Shown here piece by piece: positions 1-5,514 of a stretch of DNA of 14,013 bases. A program made the position numbers and the translations under genes. Below the pieces are notes generated by a model, which saw nothing but the letters and a program-made list of their open reading frames with translations, made no database searches and was not told the origin of the DNA. Within the stretch, counting starts at the first letter, position 1; every line of letters starts with the position of its first letter. The stretch comes from CAYLPU01 sp964385635 (GTDB lineage: Bacteria > Chloroflexota > Anaerolineae > B4-G1): contig CAYLPU010000118.1 of assembly GCA_964385635.1 (NCBI GenBank), positions 1 to 14,013 on the forward strand. Reading direction: 5' to 3'.

Positions 1-344
1 GAGGAGGTCAACTTCACACAGTGCCTACTGGTGCAACTTTTGGGGTAAATATCCCCATCATCTACCTGACGTGTCCGATTATCCGTGTTACTCGTGGATG
101 GGGCCGAAAACTGCCCCCGTAAAAAAGGCGACACCTCTTGACTAACTCACCGGTCCTCGCCTTGAGCGTAGGCAGTTCGAACATCTTCGTGAGTCGGCAG
201 TTGTATGGTTGTCATCCGGTCATCGTCGAGCAGAGGCACAAGCTCTATTATCCATGATTCGTCACGGTGTTGGGTTACAGATTGATTACAGTTGCGTTAG
301 GCGCCCGGCATGAATCTGGCCCGGGCTATGGCTGAGTAGTTACT
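1..344. other. Non-coding left edge with degraded sequence
   Basis: No convincing intact gene lies here. The minus strand holds a short transposase-like remnant (147-215, listed separately). The plus strand holds a canonical integron-type core heptamer GTTAGGC at 296-302 without a recognisable hairpin upstream, and a GC-rich inverted repeat around 303-327 (CCCGG / CCGGG). The stretch looks like decayed mobile-element sequence at the left end of the cassette region. Confidence 0.4.
147..215 (-). pseudogene. Possible IS66-like transposase N-terminal remnant
   Basis: Reading the minus strand from an ATG at 215 gives 22 residues, MTTIQLPTHEDVRTAYAQGE followed by DR, then a TGA at 149-147. From memory, this resembles the extreme N-terminus of IS66-family transposases, where a short TIxLPTxEEVRxxYxQGED-like leader precedes a coiled coil and an 'AKNSxNSSKPPSSD' motif. 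None of that downstream sequence follows here, although the frame stays open beyond the stop to the window edge. If real, it is a dead fragment. The match is short and recalled rather than searched, so confidence is low. Confidence 0.25.
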
Positions 345-373
345 TTATATATTAAATTACCTAATTAACAGAT

Positions 374-607
374 ATGTCATCAATAATAATTATTTTATTA
401 ATTTTATTGGGTTTAATAGGACTAATTGCCCTTGTATTATGGCATTCAAGAAATACAAAATATCAGTGTCCGAAATGTAAGAAAAAATTTAAAATATCTT
501 TCTTTAAAGATCTTATTAGTCCACATTGGATAACCTTCACTGGCGGATACAAATATCTTAAATGCCCTAACTGCAAAGTTCATATAAAAGCAAAAGAAAT
601 AAAATAA
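374..607 (+). CDS. Small membrane-anchored zinc-ribbon protein
   Basis: This 77-residue protein has a very hydrophobic N-terminal helix (about residues 3-23, Ile/Leu-rich), then a cytoplasmic part with two cysteine pairs, CPKC (about 32-35) and CPNC (about 64-67). The pairs are arranged as a zinc ribbon, with aromatic-rich sequence between them (SFFKDLISPHW). Short zinc-ribbon proteins of this layout are common hypothetical proteins in anaerobic bacteria and archaea, and no function is known to me. The gene is strongly AT-rich compared with the core genes on the right and is followed directly by an attC-like site, which suggests it is a captured cassette gene. No strong Shine-Dalgarno sequence precedes the ATG, so expression may depend on readthrough. 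Confidence 0.6.
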   Translation: MSSIIIILLILLGLIGLIALVLWHSRNTKYQCPKCKKKFKISFFKDLISPHWITFTGGYKYLKCPNCKVHIKAKEIK

Positions 608-637
608 CAATTAATTCTATTGGCCGACTCAAAAACT

Positions 638-684
638 TTGAGTTTTTCCTTCGCTTCGCTACGGAACGTTGCACTAAAACTCAA
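638..684 (+). repeat. Perfect 9-bp inverted repeat, possibly a second decayed attC
   Basis: TTGAGTTTT (638-646) and AAAACTCAA (676-684) are exact reverse complements around a loop containing CTTCGCTTCGCTACGG, the kind of central sequence seen in the neighbouring attC sites. Six bases downstream is GCTATGC (690-696), one mismatch from the common core GTTATGC. No good R'' box lies upstream. It could be a mutated attC or simply a hairpin after the zinc-ribbon gene. Confidence 0.3.
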
Positions 685-703
685 TCCTCGCTATGCTCGG
701 AGA

Positions 704-791
704 ATATAACAGCAATTTAACGGTTCCGAAACCTTGCAGGTTTCTCCACCCAAATCGCCTTCGGCGACTTCGTTAAATTCCGATGTTAGCC
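704..791 (+). other. attC: attC-like recombination site 1
   Basis: The order of elements matches an integron attC: R'' ATATAAC (704-710), 3-nt spacer, L'' AATTTAACG (714-722), central region with an internal TCGCC-TTC-GGCGA hairpin (755-767), L' CGTTAAATT (771-779, exact complement of L''), 5-nt spacer, R' GTTAGCC (785-791). The unequal spacers would leave extrahelical bases in the folded single strand, as required for strand choice by IntI. R'' has one departure and R' one departure from the RYYYAAC / GTTRRRY consensus. The expected cut is between G785 and T786. Confidence 0.65.
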
Positions 792-1451
792 GAAATGGTG
801 GATTGATATGAAGCTAAACAGGACAAATATTGAAAAAGAGCTCAACGATTACCTAAGATCGGTCAATTCAATAAAGCTTCCAGCACCGCACAAAGATGTC
901 TTGACTTTCATAGATTCTCTGAAACGAAAGGCACTTGGTTCTGGGCCATACCCTGACGTGAGCCTATTCGAAGCATCAAATCGTATTCTTTCGGATATAG
1001 TTGTCCTATTTGGCGTCCGGCGGCTTCTAACCAATCCATCATTTGGTGATGTTCGGCTTCCATTCACGGAATACGAAGTCGCTCTCGGTGTAGAAGGGGG
1101 TAATGATTTGAGGGCTACTGCTGGCAGTTCTTTTCTTGTAGGTGAGGCATTTAACGTCGCTCCATCATTCTTTCAATCAAAGAAATCTTCCATGATCAAA
1201 AAGCTCCGATCTCAAGAAAAGGCCGATTATCGGTTGATTATCTTCAATGCAGATGCCGTAAAAAGTCCTGACTATTACATTGAGAAGTCCGAACCGTCCA
1301 TGCTTTATCTGCCAGTAAACATATGGGTTGAGAGGTATAATCTTATTTGAAACCACCACTTCGGCTAACACAGCATATACGCTGCGGGCTTACGCCCTTG
1401 CCCTTCGGGACATTGCTCCCTACGGTCGCAACGTCGTATATGCTTGAAACG
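786..1451 (+). mobile_element. Integron-type gene cassette 2, complete
   Basis: The cassette begins with TTAGCC (786-791) just after the G of R' site 1, carries one plus-strand ORF starting 22 bases in, and ends at the G (1451) of R' site 2. Its own R'' box is GGCTAAC (1363-1369), the exact reverse complement of GTTAGCC at its start. On excision and circularisation, G1451 would join TTAGCC and recreate a heptamer perfectly complementary to R''. That end-to-end agreement is expected only of a mobile cassette, not of a random hairpin. Confidence 0.75.
808..1350 (+). CDS. Hypothetical cassette protein, possibly PD-(D/E)XK nuclease-like
   Basis: This 180-residue soluble protein has no signal peptide and no membrane segment, and I do not recognise its family with certainty. 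The second half has an order of residues reminiscent of a PD-(D/E)XK nuclease core: an aspartate in GGNDLRA (D100), a glutamate after a hydrophobic strand in GEAFNVAPSFF (E113), lysines 12-13 residues on (K125-K126), then a basic helix and a hydrophobic strand (YRLIIFNAD, about 141-149). This is pattern reading only; no fold test was done. It is the only gene of cassette 2, starts 22 bases inside the cassette boundary and ends 12 bases before the R'' box, as compact cassette genes do. No strong ribosome binding site is visible. Confidence 0.6.
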   Translation: MKLNRTNIEKELNDYLRSVNSIKLPAPHKDVLTFIDSLKRKALGSGPYPDVSLFEASNRILSDIVVLFGVRRLLTNPSFGDVRLPFTEYEVALGVEGGNDLRATAGSSFLVGEAFNVAPSFFQSKKSSMIKKLRSQEKADYRLIIFNADAVKSPDYYIEKSEPSMLYLPVNIWVERYNLI

Positions 1452-1457
1452 TTATGT
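1363..1457 (+). other. attC: attC-like recombination site 2
   Basis: Elements are R'' GGCTAAC (1363-1369), 2-nt spacer, L'' AGCATATACG (1372-1381), central region, L' CGTATATGCT (1435-1444, exact 10-bp complement), 6-nt spacer, R' GTTATGT (1451-1457). A further TGCG/CGCA pair (1383-1386 / 1427-1430) extends the stem. The loop contains GCTCCCTACGGTCGC (1415-1429), identical over 15 nt to the loop of site 3. The 2-nt versus 6-nt spacers again give asymmetric unpaired bases. Confidence 0.75.
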
Positions 1458-2505
1458 GAAATTCGGCGCTTTGCCATATCGAAGATGTCTTTAGGTTTTG
1501 TTAGAAATTTGGTCAGTAGGTAAAAGGAGATTATTAATGAAATCGAATATAGGCACTCAGATCATTGAGAAGGCAAAGGAAAAAGGAGCATCTATGGCGG
1601 GTATCGCGAGCGTTGAGCTCCTTAAGAAAACCCCCTCCCACGAAATCCTAAATATGAAAACGGGGCTGGAGATTAAAGATTTTGCTGGAATCAGTTGGCC
1701 TAAAGACGCCAAGTCAGCTCTTGTTATCGCCGTTTCTCATCCAGAGGATAAACCTGAACTTGATTGGTGGGATGGAAAAAGCTCTCCAGGAAACAATATT
1801 CTTATACGAATCATTAGGGAGCTGTCTGTTTGGATACAAGAAGAATATGGTATCAAAACTCAAGAAATGCCTTACGCTGTTGAAAGGGGTGGAATATATC
1901 TAAAGGACACCGCGGTATTAGCCGGGCTTGGCTGCATCGGCAGGAACAATCTTCTTATTACGCCAGAACTAGGGCCGAGGGTCCGTCTTCGCGCGATGCT
2001 ACTCGCAGAAGAACTACCTTCTACAGGTCCGATTTCCTTTGATCCATGTGACGGCTGTGAAGAGTTCTGCAGAAAAGAATGTCCACAGAATGCGTTTGCA
2101 GAGAGGATCCTATTATCTTCTGATGTGGGAATGGCCACGCTACCTGGGCGGGACGGATTTTTCAGCAGGGCCAATTGTATGTTCCAGATGAATAAAGATG
2201 TCAAGGACTCTGAAGTAAACTTGGATGATAATGTGCATTTAGTCTCGGACAGTGAAGAAGATTTCAATATGGATGCTCGTTTTAAATATATTAAATACTG
2301 CCGTAAGTGTGAATTGTCCTGCCCATTCGGAAAATAGCAGGCCTGCTTCAGTCGACATAGTCCAGTACTGTTTGTTATGGTAGAACAAATCCCGGATTTG
2401 ATTATCGCGTCAAACTTCACATAACTTCGGCTTGGCGACTTCGCTCCCTACGGTCGCTCCGTCCAAATGCTCGCTTACGCTCGCACATCGCCAAGCCGCA
2501 ATCCG
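1452..2505 (+). mobile_element. Integron-type gene cassette 3, complete
   Basis: It starts with TTATGT (1452-1457) and ends at G2505. Its R'' box ACATAAC (2419-2425) is the exact reverse complement of GTTATGT, the heptamer its circular form would recreate. The cassette contains one plus-strand gene, the iron-sulfur protein at 1537-2337. About 80 bases between gene and attC are non-coding and include a 12-bp perfect palindrome, AGCAGGCCTGCT (2336-2347). Confidence 0.75.
1537..2337 (+). CDS. 2x[4Fe-4S] protein related to epoxyqueuosine reductases (COG1600-like)
   Basis: The start is set at the ATG at 1537 because AAGGAG (1524-1529) lies 7 bases upstream; a TTG at 1498 in the same frame has no such site. 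The 266-residue product has the family's central motif GLGCIGRNNLLITPELGPRVRLR (about 131-153), shared with QueG-type cobalamin/Fe-S reductases and related methanogen and deltaproteobacterial proteins. It has eight likely cluster cysteines: C171, C174, C178 and C182 ending in CP, then C214, and C255, C258 and C262 ending in CPFGK, fitting two [4Fe-4S] clusters. It stops right after the last cysteine motif, so it lacks the C-terminal HEAT-like extension of QueG, and a role in queuosine synthesis should not be assumed. An electron-transfer or reductase role is more prudent. It is the sole gene of cassette 3. Confidence 0.75.
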   Translation: MKSNIGTQIIEKAKEKGASMAGIASVELLKKTPSHEILNMKTGLEIKDFAGISWPKDAKSALVIAVSHPEDKPELDWWDGKSSPGNNILIRIIRELSVWIQEEYGIKTQEMPYAVERGGIYLKDTAVLAGLGCIGRNNLLITPELGPRVRLRAMLLAEELPSTGPISFDPCDGCEEFCRKECPQNAFAERILLSSDVGMATLPGRDGFFSRANCMFQMNKDVKDSEVNLDDNVHLVSDSEEDFNMDARFKYIKYCRKCELSCPFGK

Positions 2506-2511
2506 TTGTGT
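2419..2511 (+). other. attC: attC-like recombination site 3
   Basis: Elements are R'' ACATAAC (2419-2425), 2-nt spacer, L'' CGGCTTGGCGA (2428-2438), central region, L' TCGCCAAGCCG (2488-2498, exact 11-bp complement), 6-nt spacer, R' GTTGTGT (2505-2511). The loop carries the 15-nt sequence shared with site 2 (2443-2457). R' departs from GTTRRRY at one position. The next cassette would begin TTGTGT at 2506, but no matching ACACAAC box was found before murE. Confidence 0.7.
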
Positions 2512-2553
2512 AAAGATGAGGTATGATGTAGCACGGTTTCACAGTCGTAAGAT

Positions 2554-2582
2554 TTGACTTTTCTCCTGATCTCTGTTATTAT
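2554..2582 (+). promoter_or_regulatory. Sigma70-type promoter of the toxin-antitoxin pair
   Basis: TTGACT (2554-2559) and TATTAT (2577-2582) are separated by exactly 17 bases, close to the consensus. The promoter lies 37 bases upstream of the antitoxin ATG, inside the presumed fourth cassette. Toxin-antitoxin cassettes in long arrays usually carry their own promoter. Confidence 0.65.
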
Positions 2583-2597
2583 ACGTGTAATACACGT
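2583..2597 (+). promoter_or_regulatory. Palindromic operator next to the -10 box
   Basis: ACGTGTA-A-TACACGT is a perfect 7-1-7 inverted repeat directly downstream of the TATTAT box. Ribbon-helix-helix antitoxins typically bind such palindromes at their own promoter, so autoregulation by the downstream antitoxin, alone or with the toxin, is the likely role. This is inferred from position and symmetry. Confidence 0.6.
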
Positions 2598-2618
2598 GTA
2601 GCAGATAGGAGCGAGACT

Positions 2619-2849
2619 ATGCAAAAGAAATTGACCATTACAATTGATGAACAAATCTACGAAGGTCTATATCGTGTGGTTGGCACCCGTCGAATTAGCC
2701 GCTTCATTGAAGATTTGGTTCGTCCCCACGTGATATATCTGGACTTGGAAGCTGCATATCAGCAAATGGCCCAGGACGAAGAACGTGAATCACTCGCACT
2801 GGAATGGGCAGAAGCCACTGTCGGAGATGTGGGCGATGAAGCGTGGTGA
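2619..2849 (+). CDS. Ribbon-helix-helix antitoxin of a MazEF-type pair
   Basis: This 76-residue protein has N-terminal KLTITIDEQIYEGLYRVVG, a beta strand then helix as in ribbon-helix-helix repressors, followed by RRISRFIEDLVRP, the second helix. An acidic, helical C-terminal tail (about 45-76, QDEERESLALEWAEA) is suited to bind and neutralise the toxin. AGGAG lies about 7 bases before the ATG. The gene overlaps the toxin gene by 14 bases (2836-2849), so the two should be translationally coupled. The palindrome overlapping the start of transcription suggests it represses its own promoter. Toxin-antitoxin pairs are frequent stabilising cargo of chromosomal integrons, which fits its place after attC site 3. 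Confidence 0.8.
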   Translation: MQKKLTITIDEQIYEGLYRVVGTRRISRFIEDLVRPHVIYLDLEAAYQQMAQDEERESLALEWAEATVGDVGDEAW

Positions 2850-3159
2850 AGTGTGGTGGATTAACTTCGATCCGTCGGTAGGCGGCGAAATCAAAAAAAA
2901 GCGTCCTGCGGTCATCATCAGCAATGACGCGGCCAATAAACATCTCAATCGTGTACAGGTTGTTCCTTTGACTTCCAAAATCGGGCGAGCCTATCCGAGC
3001 GAGGCACTTGTGACCTTCAAGGGCAAACAAAGCAAAACAATGGCCGACCAACTTACCACAGTAAGCAAGTTAAGGTTGATTAATCGTGGTGGTAGGTTGA
3101 CTGATGCCGAGATGCGCCAGGTAGAACGGGTTGTGAAGGTGCAACTCAATTTGATGTAG
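2836..3159 (+). CDS. mazF: MazF/PemK-type endoribonuclease toxin
   Basis: The 107-residue product starts MKRGEVWWINFDPSVGGEIK, the usual MazF/PemK beginning (strand RGEVWW, then the loop to KKRPAVIISND). Conserved features include RPAVIIS (about 24-30), VVPLTSK (about 43-49), the KGKQSKTMADQLTTVSKLRL segment (about 62-82) that contributes to the RNA-binding and active-site region, and a C-terminal helix (DAEMRQVERVVKVQL). The ATG at 2836 is preferred over the ATG at 2827 because it gives the family start. MazF enzymes cleave single-stranded RNA at short motifs and stop growth when the labile antitoxin is lost. The target sequence cannot be read from the protein. Confidence 0.88.
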   Translation: MKRGEVWWINFDPSVGGEIKKKRPAVIISNDAANKHLNRVQVVPLTSKIGRAYPSEALVTFKGKQSKTMADQLTTVSKLRLINRGGRLTDAEMRQVERVVKVQLNLM

Positions 3160-3242
3160 ATTGCACAATACAGCGGAGAAGTTGGCTCAACGGCAGGCTG
3201 AGCACAATGATGAGGTCGAGATTGTGAGAAGGGAAGGATGAA

Positions 3243-3689
3243 ATGATCAAACGTTATCAACACACACAAATCGGATACTTAATCATAATTGCATTAGCCA
3301 TCGCGCTGCTTTTCATTGTATATCGCATAACTGTTTATGGTTTCAATTGGATTGCCTTCGCAGTTCTGATTATCCTTGGAGCCTGTCTGGTGTTATTCGC
3401 CACGCTAACTGTAGTGATCGAGGAAGATGTTCTAGAAATTCGATTCGGGCCAGGAGTCATTCGAAAGAAATTCCCCCTGAAAGACATTGAATCATGCCAG
3501 GTCGTGGAAAACCCCTGGTACTATGGCTGGGGAATTCGCCTGACCCCTCATGGCTGGCTCTATAATGTTTCTGGCTCTTATGCCGTTGAAATTAAGATGA
3601 AAACAGGTAAGAAATATCGAATTGGCACCGATGTCCCGAATGACCTTGAGAAAGTCTTTCGACAATCCATTGAGAGAACGGCGAGGTGA
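3243..3689 (+). CDS. Membrane protein with bacterial PH-like domain
   Basis: This 148-residue protein has two N-terminal transmembrane helices (about 10-30 and 35-57) and then a cytoplasmic beta-rich domain with the sequence style of bacterial PH domains: VVIEEDVLEIRFGPGVIRKKFPL, IESCQVV, YGWGIRLTPHGWLYNVSG, AVEIKMKTGKKYRIGTD, ending in a helix (PNDLEKVFRQSIER). The GIRL-TPHGWLYN core recurs in small hypothetical proteins. Function is unknown; membrane or protein scaffolding is possible. GGGAAGG (3231-3237) is a good ribosome binding site 5 bases upstream. It lies in the same direction as the toxin gene, 83 bases after it, and may be part of the same cassette or sit just past the array. No attC could be found after it. 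Confidence 0.7.
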   Translation: MIKRYQHTQIGYLIIIALAIALLFIVYRITVYGFNWIAFAVLIILGACLVLFATLTVVIEEDVLEIRFGPGVIRKKFPLKDIESCQVVENPWYYGWGIRLTPHGWLYNVSGSYAVEIKMKTGKKYRIGTDVPNDLEKVFRQSIERTAR

Positions 3690-3697
3690 CGGCGTAT

Positions 3698-3760
3698 ATA
3701 CGGCGTTTGCGGCTACGGGCCTTATGGCCCTGCGCCCAAATCGCTGACGCGACTTCGCCA
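3698..3760 (+). repeat. Repeat-rich segment resembling a decayed attC
   Basis: It contains GGGCC-TTAT-GGCCC (3717-3730), and CCCAAATCGC with GCGACTTCG nearby, which closely matches the loop of attC site 1 (CCCAAATCGC then GCGACTTCG, 749-772). A GGCG/CGCC pairing is possible, but no RYYYAAC or GTTRRRY box is in place. This may be the broken terminal attC of the array. Confidence 0.3.
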
Positions 3761-3784
3761 ACACCGGAAGCGAGAGGATGGTCG

Positions 3785-3847
3785 GTGACTGCCAGGCTCG
3801 TCGCTGACACCAGCGTGTTGGTATCCCTGGCACTGAAGGAAAGGTAG
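3785..3847 (+). pseudogene. Truncated PIN-domain (VapC-like) toxin remnant
   Basis: A GTG at 3785 opens 20 codons reading VTARLVADTSVLVSLALKER, then TAG at 3845. LVADTSVLVSLALKE is the typical first strand and helix of PIN-domain RNases, including the first catalytic aspartate. The remaining ~110 residues with the other acidic residues are absent, because murE begins 17 bases later. A GTGA overlap with the stop of a preceding frame (ending KREDGR, TGA at 3786-3788) mimics the usual vapB-vapC junction, so this is probably the scar of a vapBC module cut when the accessory region formed. Confidence 0.55.
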
Positions 3848-3864
3848 GACGACGGGCAAAAGAA

Positions 3865-5514
3865 ATGCGATTGAATCATTTGATCGAAGCCCTGCCCACC
3901 GTTCTGGGTCGGATCGGCGGCGACGTCGAAGTACATGGCGTCGTCGCCGATTCGCGCCGCGTGCGCCCCGGCGACCTCTTCGTCGCCATCTCCGGCTTCA
4001 ACGTGGATGGCCATTGTTTCATCACCCAGGCGGTGAACGAAGGCGCGGTGGCCGTCGTCGGCGAGCGGGCCCCGCAGGAGTTGCCCGACCTGCCCTGGGG
4101 AGCCTTCACCTACGTGCGCGTCCCCGATGCGCGGGAGGCCTGGGGTTGGTTGTGCGCCGCCTGGCACGATTTTCCGTCCCGCAAAATGACCCTCATCGGC
4201 GTCACCGGCACCGACGGCAAGACCACCACCGTCAACCTCATTTACGGTATCCTGCGCGCCGCCGGGCTCAACGCCGGGATGGTCAGCACGGTGAGTGCTC
4301 ATATTGGCGAGGAGGAGATAGATACTGGTCTCCACACCACCACTCCCGACCCGCCCGATGTCCAGGAGTATCTGGCCCGCATGGTCGAGACCGAGGTTAC
4401 CCACGCTGTGTTGGAGGTCACCTCTCACGGGCTGGCCCAACATCGGGTGGCCGGCTGCGACTTCGACGTAGCCGCTGTGACGAACATTACCCACGAGCAC
4501 CTCGACTTCCACGGCACACTGGCGGCTTACCAACAGGCCAAAGCCCGCCTCTTCGAGGGGTTGACCCGTTCCTTCCGCAAGCCAGGTGTATCAAAGGTAG
4601 CAGTCCTCAACCGGGACGACGATTCCTACCGCTATCTGAGCCCTTTACCCGCCGACCGGCAGATCGTCTACGCGGTAACGGACCTCTCCCCTATGGGGGG
4701 GAGCCCCCCCTTCATCCCCCCCATTGGGGGGGAAAGAGGGGGGGGCGAAGGCGAGGCTGACGTGACTGCCTCCGACGTCTGCTTCACCCCCGACCGAACT
4801 CGCTTCATCCTTCGACTATGCTCAGGACAGGCCCTCCGCACGCCTGCCGGCGAGGTATCCATCGAAACCCCTCTGGTGGGGGCCCACAACGTCAGCAACA
4901 TCCTGGCGGCGGCGGCTACCGGTATAGCGCTGGATCTGCCGCTGGAGGCCATCGCTGAGGGGATAGCGGCGGTGCGAGGGGTGCCGGGGAGGATGGAGCG
5001 GATTGAGGTCGGGCAGGATTTCCTGGCCATCGTGGACTTCGCCCACACTCCCAACGCGCTCCTGCGGGCCTTGCAAACGGCGCGCACGATGACTGGAGCA
5101 GGCGGCCGGGTGATTGTCGTCTTCGGCTGTGCAGGGCTGCGGGACCGGGAGAAGCGAGCAATGATGGGCCACATCGCCGGGGAGTTGGCCGACCTGGTGG
5201 TCATCACCGCCGAGGACCCCCGCACCGAGAGCCTGGAGGAGATAATGGCCGAGAGCATTGCTGCAGCCACGGCAGAGGGCAAGCGGGAGGGGGTGGATCT
5301 ATGGCGCGTGTCCGACCGGGGAGAGGCGCTCCTGCTGGCGTGCCATAAGGCCCGAGCGGGTGACGTGGTCATCTCCTGTGGTAAGGGGCATGAGCGGAGC
5401 ATGTGCTTCGGCACGACCGAGTACCCCTGGGATGATCGGGAGGCAGTGCGGCGGGCGCTGCGCGGAGAGACGCTTGATACGCTGCCGACGGCAAAATCGG
5501 GGAGTAGAGAGTAG
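3865..5514 (+). CDS. murE: UDP-N-acetylmuramoyl-tripeptide synthetase MurE
   Basis: This cytoplasmic ligase adds the third amino acid to UDP-MurNAc-L-Ala-D-Glu in peptidoglycan synthesis, using ATP. The 549-residue product shows the N-terminal VVADSRRVRPGDLFVAISG domain, the ATP-binding loop GVTGTDGKTTT (about 112-122), HTTTPD (about 157-162), TNITHEHLDFHG, the lysine expected to be carbamylated in QQAKARLF (about 226), the NVSNILAA segment, EDPRTE (about 450-455) where meso-diaminopimelate enzymes have DNPR, and GKGHE near the end. The retained Arg leaves diaminopimelate possible, but the variant motif makes ornithine or lysine possible too. The protein is about 50 residues longer than usual because of two repeat-like inserts (residues about 274-295 and 315-323). 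The stop codon lies inside a 7-bp tandem repeat. The ATG at 3865 gives the family start; its ribosome binding site is weak. Confidence 0.93.
   Translation: MRLNHLIEALPTVLGRIGGDVEVHGVVADSRRVRPGDLFVAISGFNVDGHCFITQAVNEGAVAVVGERAPQELPDLPWGAFTYVRVPDAREAWGWLCAAWHDFPSRKMTLIGVTGTDGKTTTVNLIYGILRAAGLNAGMVSTVSAHIGEEEIDTGLHTTTPDPPDVQEYLARMVETEVTHAVLEVTSHGLAQHRVAGCDFDVAAVTNITHEHLDFHGTLAAYQQAKARLFEGLTRSFRKPGVSKVAVLNRDDDSYRYLSPLPADRQIVYAVTDLSPMGGSPPFIPPIGGERGGGEGEADVTASDVCFTPDRTRFILRLCSGQALRTPAGEVSIETPLVGAHNVSNILAAAATGIALDLPLEAIAEGIAAVRGVPGRMERIEVGQDFLAIVDFAHTPNALLRALQTARTMTGAGGRVIVVFGCAGLRDREKRAMMGHIAGELADLVVITAEDPRTESLEEIMAESIAAATAEGKREGVDLWRVSDRGEALLLACHKARAGDVVISCGKGHERSMCFGTTEYPWDDREAVRRALRGETLDTLPTAKSGSRE
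4684..4746 (+). repeat. C/G-tract nested inverted repeat inside murE
   Basis: C7 (4704-4710), C7 (4716-4722), G7 (4726-4732) and G8 (4738-4745) are arranged as a nested hairpin around ATT. They are preceded by CCCC-TAT-G7 (4687-4701). In frame it encodes a Gly/Pro-rich, low-complexity loop (GGSPPFIPPIGGERGGG) within the MurE central domain. It has the look of a dispersed palindromic repeat that inserted in frame. Confidence 0.6.
4809..4833 (+). repeat. Dispersed repeat-like segment CTTCGACTATGCTCAGGACAGG inside murE
   Basis: The 22-nt core at 4810-4831 strongly resembles a short dispersed repeat I recall from many genomes, including Chloroflexota (CTTCGACTACGCTCAGGACAG-type). Here it is translated in frame as part of a LRLCSGQAL segment of MurE. 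Its repeat status needs a genome-wide count. Confidence 0.45.

Larger units (their letters stand above)
345..785 (+). mobile_element. Probable integron-type gene cassette 1 (zinc-ribbon gene)
   Basis: The segment holds one plus-strand ORF (374-607) followed by an attC-like site whose R'' box is ATATAAC (704-710). In a genuine cassette the first six bases would then be TTATAT, and TTATAT is present at 345-350, about 24 bases before the ORF. However, the base before it is T instead of the conserved G, so the upstream recombination site is degenerate or the boundary is wrong. The sequence is AT-rich and TTATAT could occur by chance. The right boundary (785/786) is much better supported than the left. 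Confidence 0.4.

Noticed and set aside
631..650. AAAAACT-TTG-AGTTTTT hairpin with T-run considered as an intrinsic terminator after the zinc-ribbon gene
   Set aside because: The stem is nearly all A-T and weak, and the same bases pair better with 676-684 in an attC-like hairpin.
3161..3241. Short frame of 26 codons (ends EVEIVRREG) between the toxin and PH-like genes
   Set aside because: It would start at TTG with no ribosome binding site and has no recognisable homology; it may be a remnant but cannot be supported.
3592..4533. Long minus-strand open frame (313 codons) opposite murE
   Set aside because: It is a shadow of the GC-rich murE frame: no recognisable motif, no ribosome binding site, and murE on the other strand is unambiguous.
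4668..5414. Minus-strand open frame of 248 codons inside murE
   Set aside because: Low-complexity Ser/Arg/Pro-rich translation caused by GC-rich codon use of murE; no motif.
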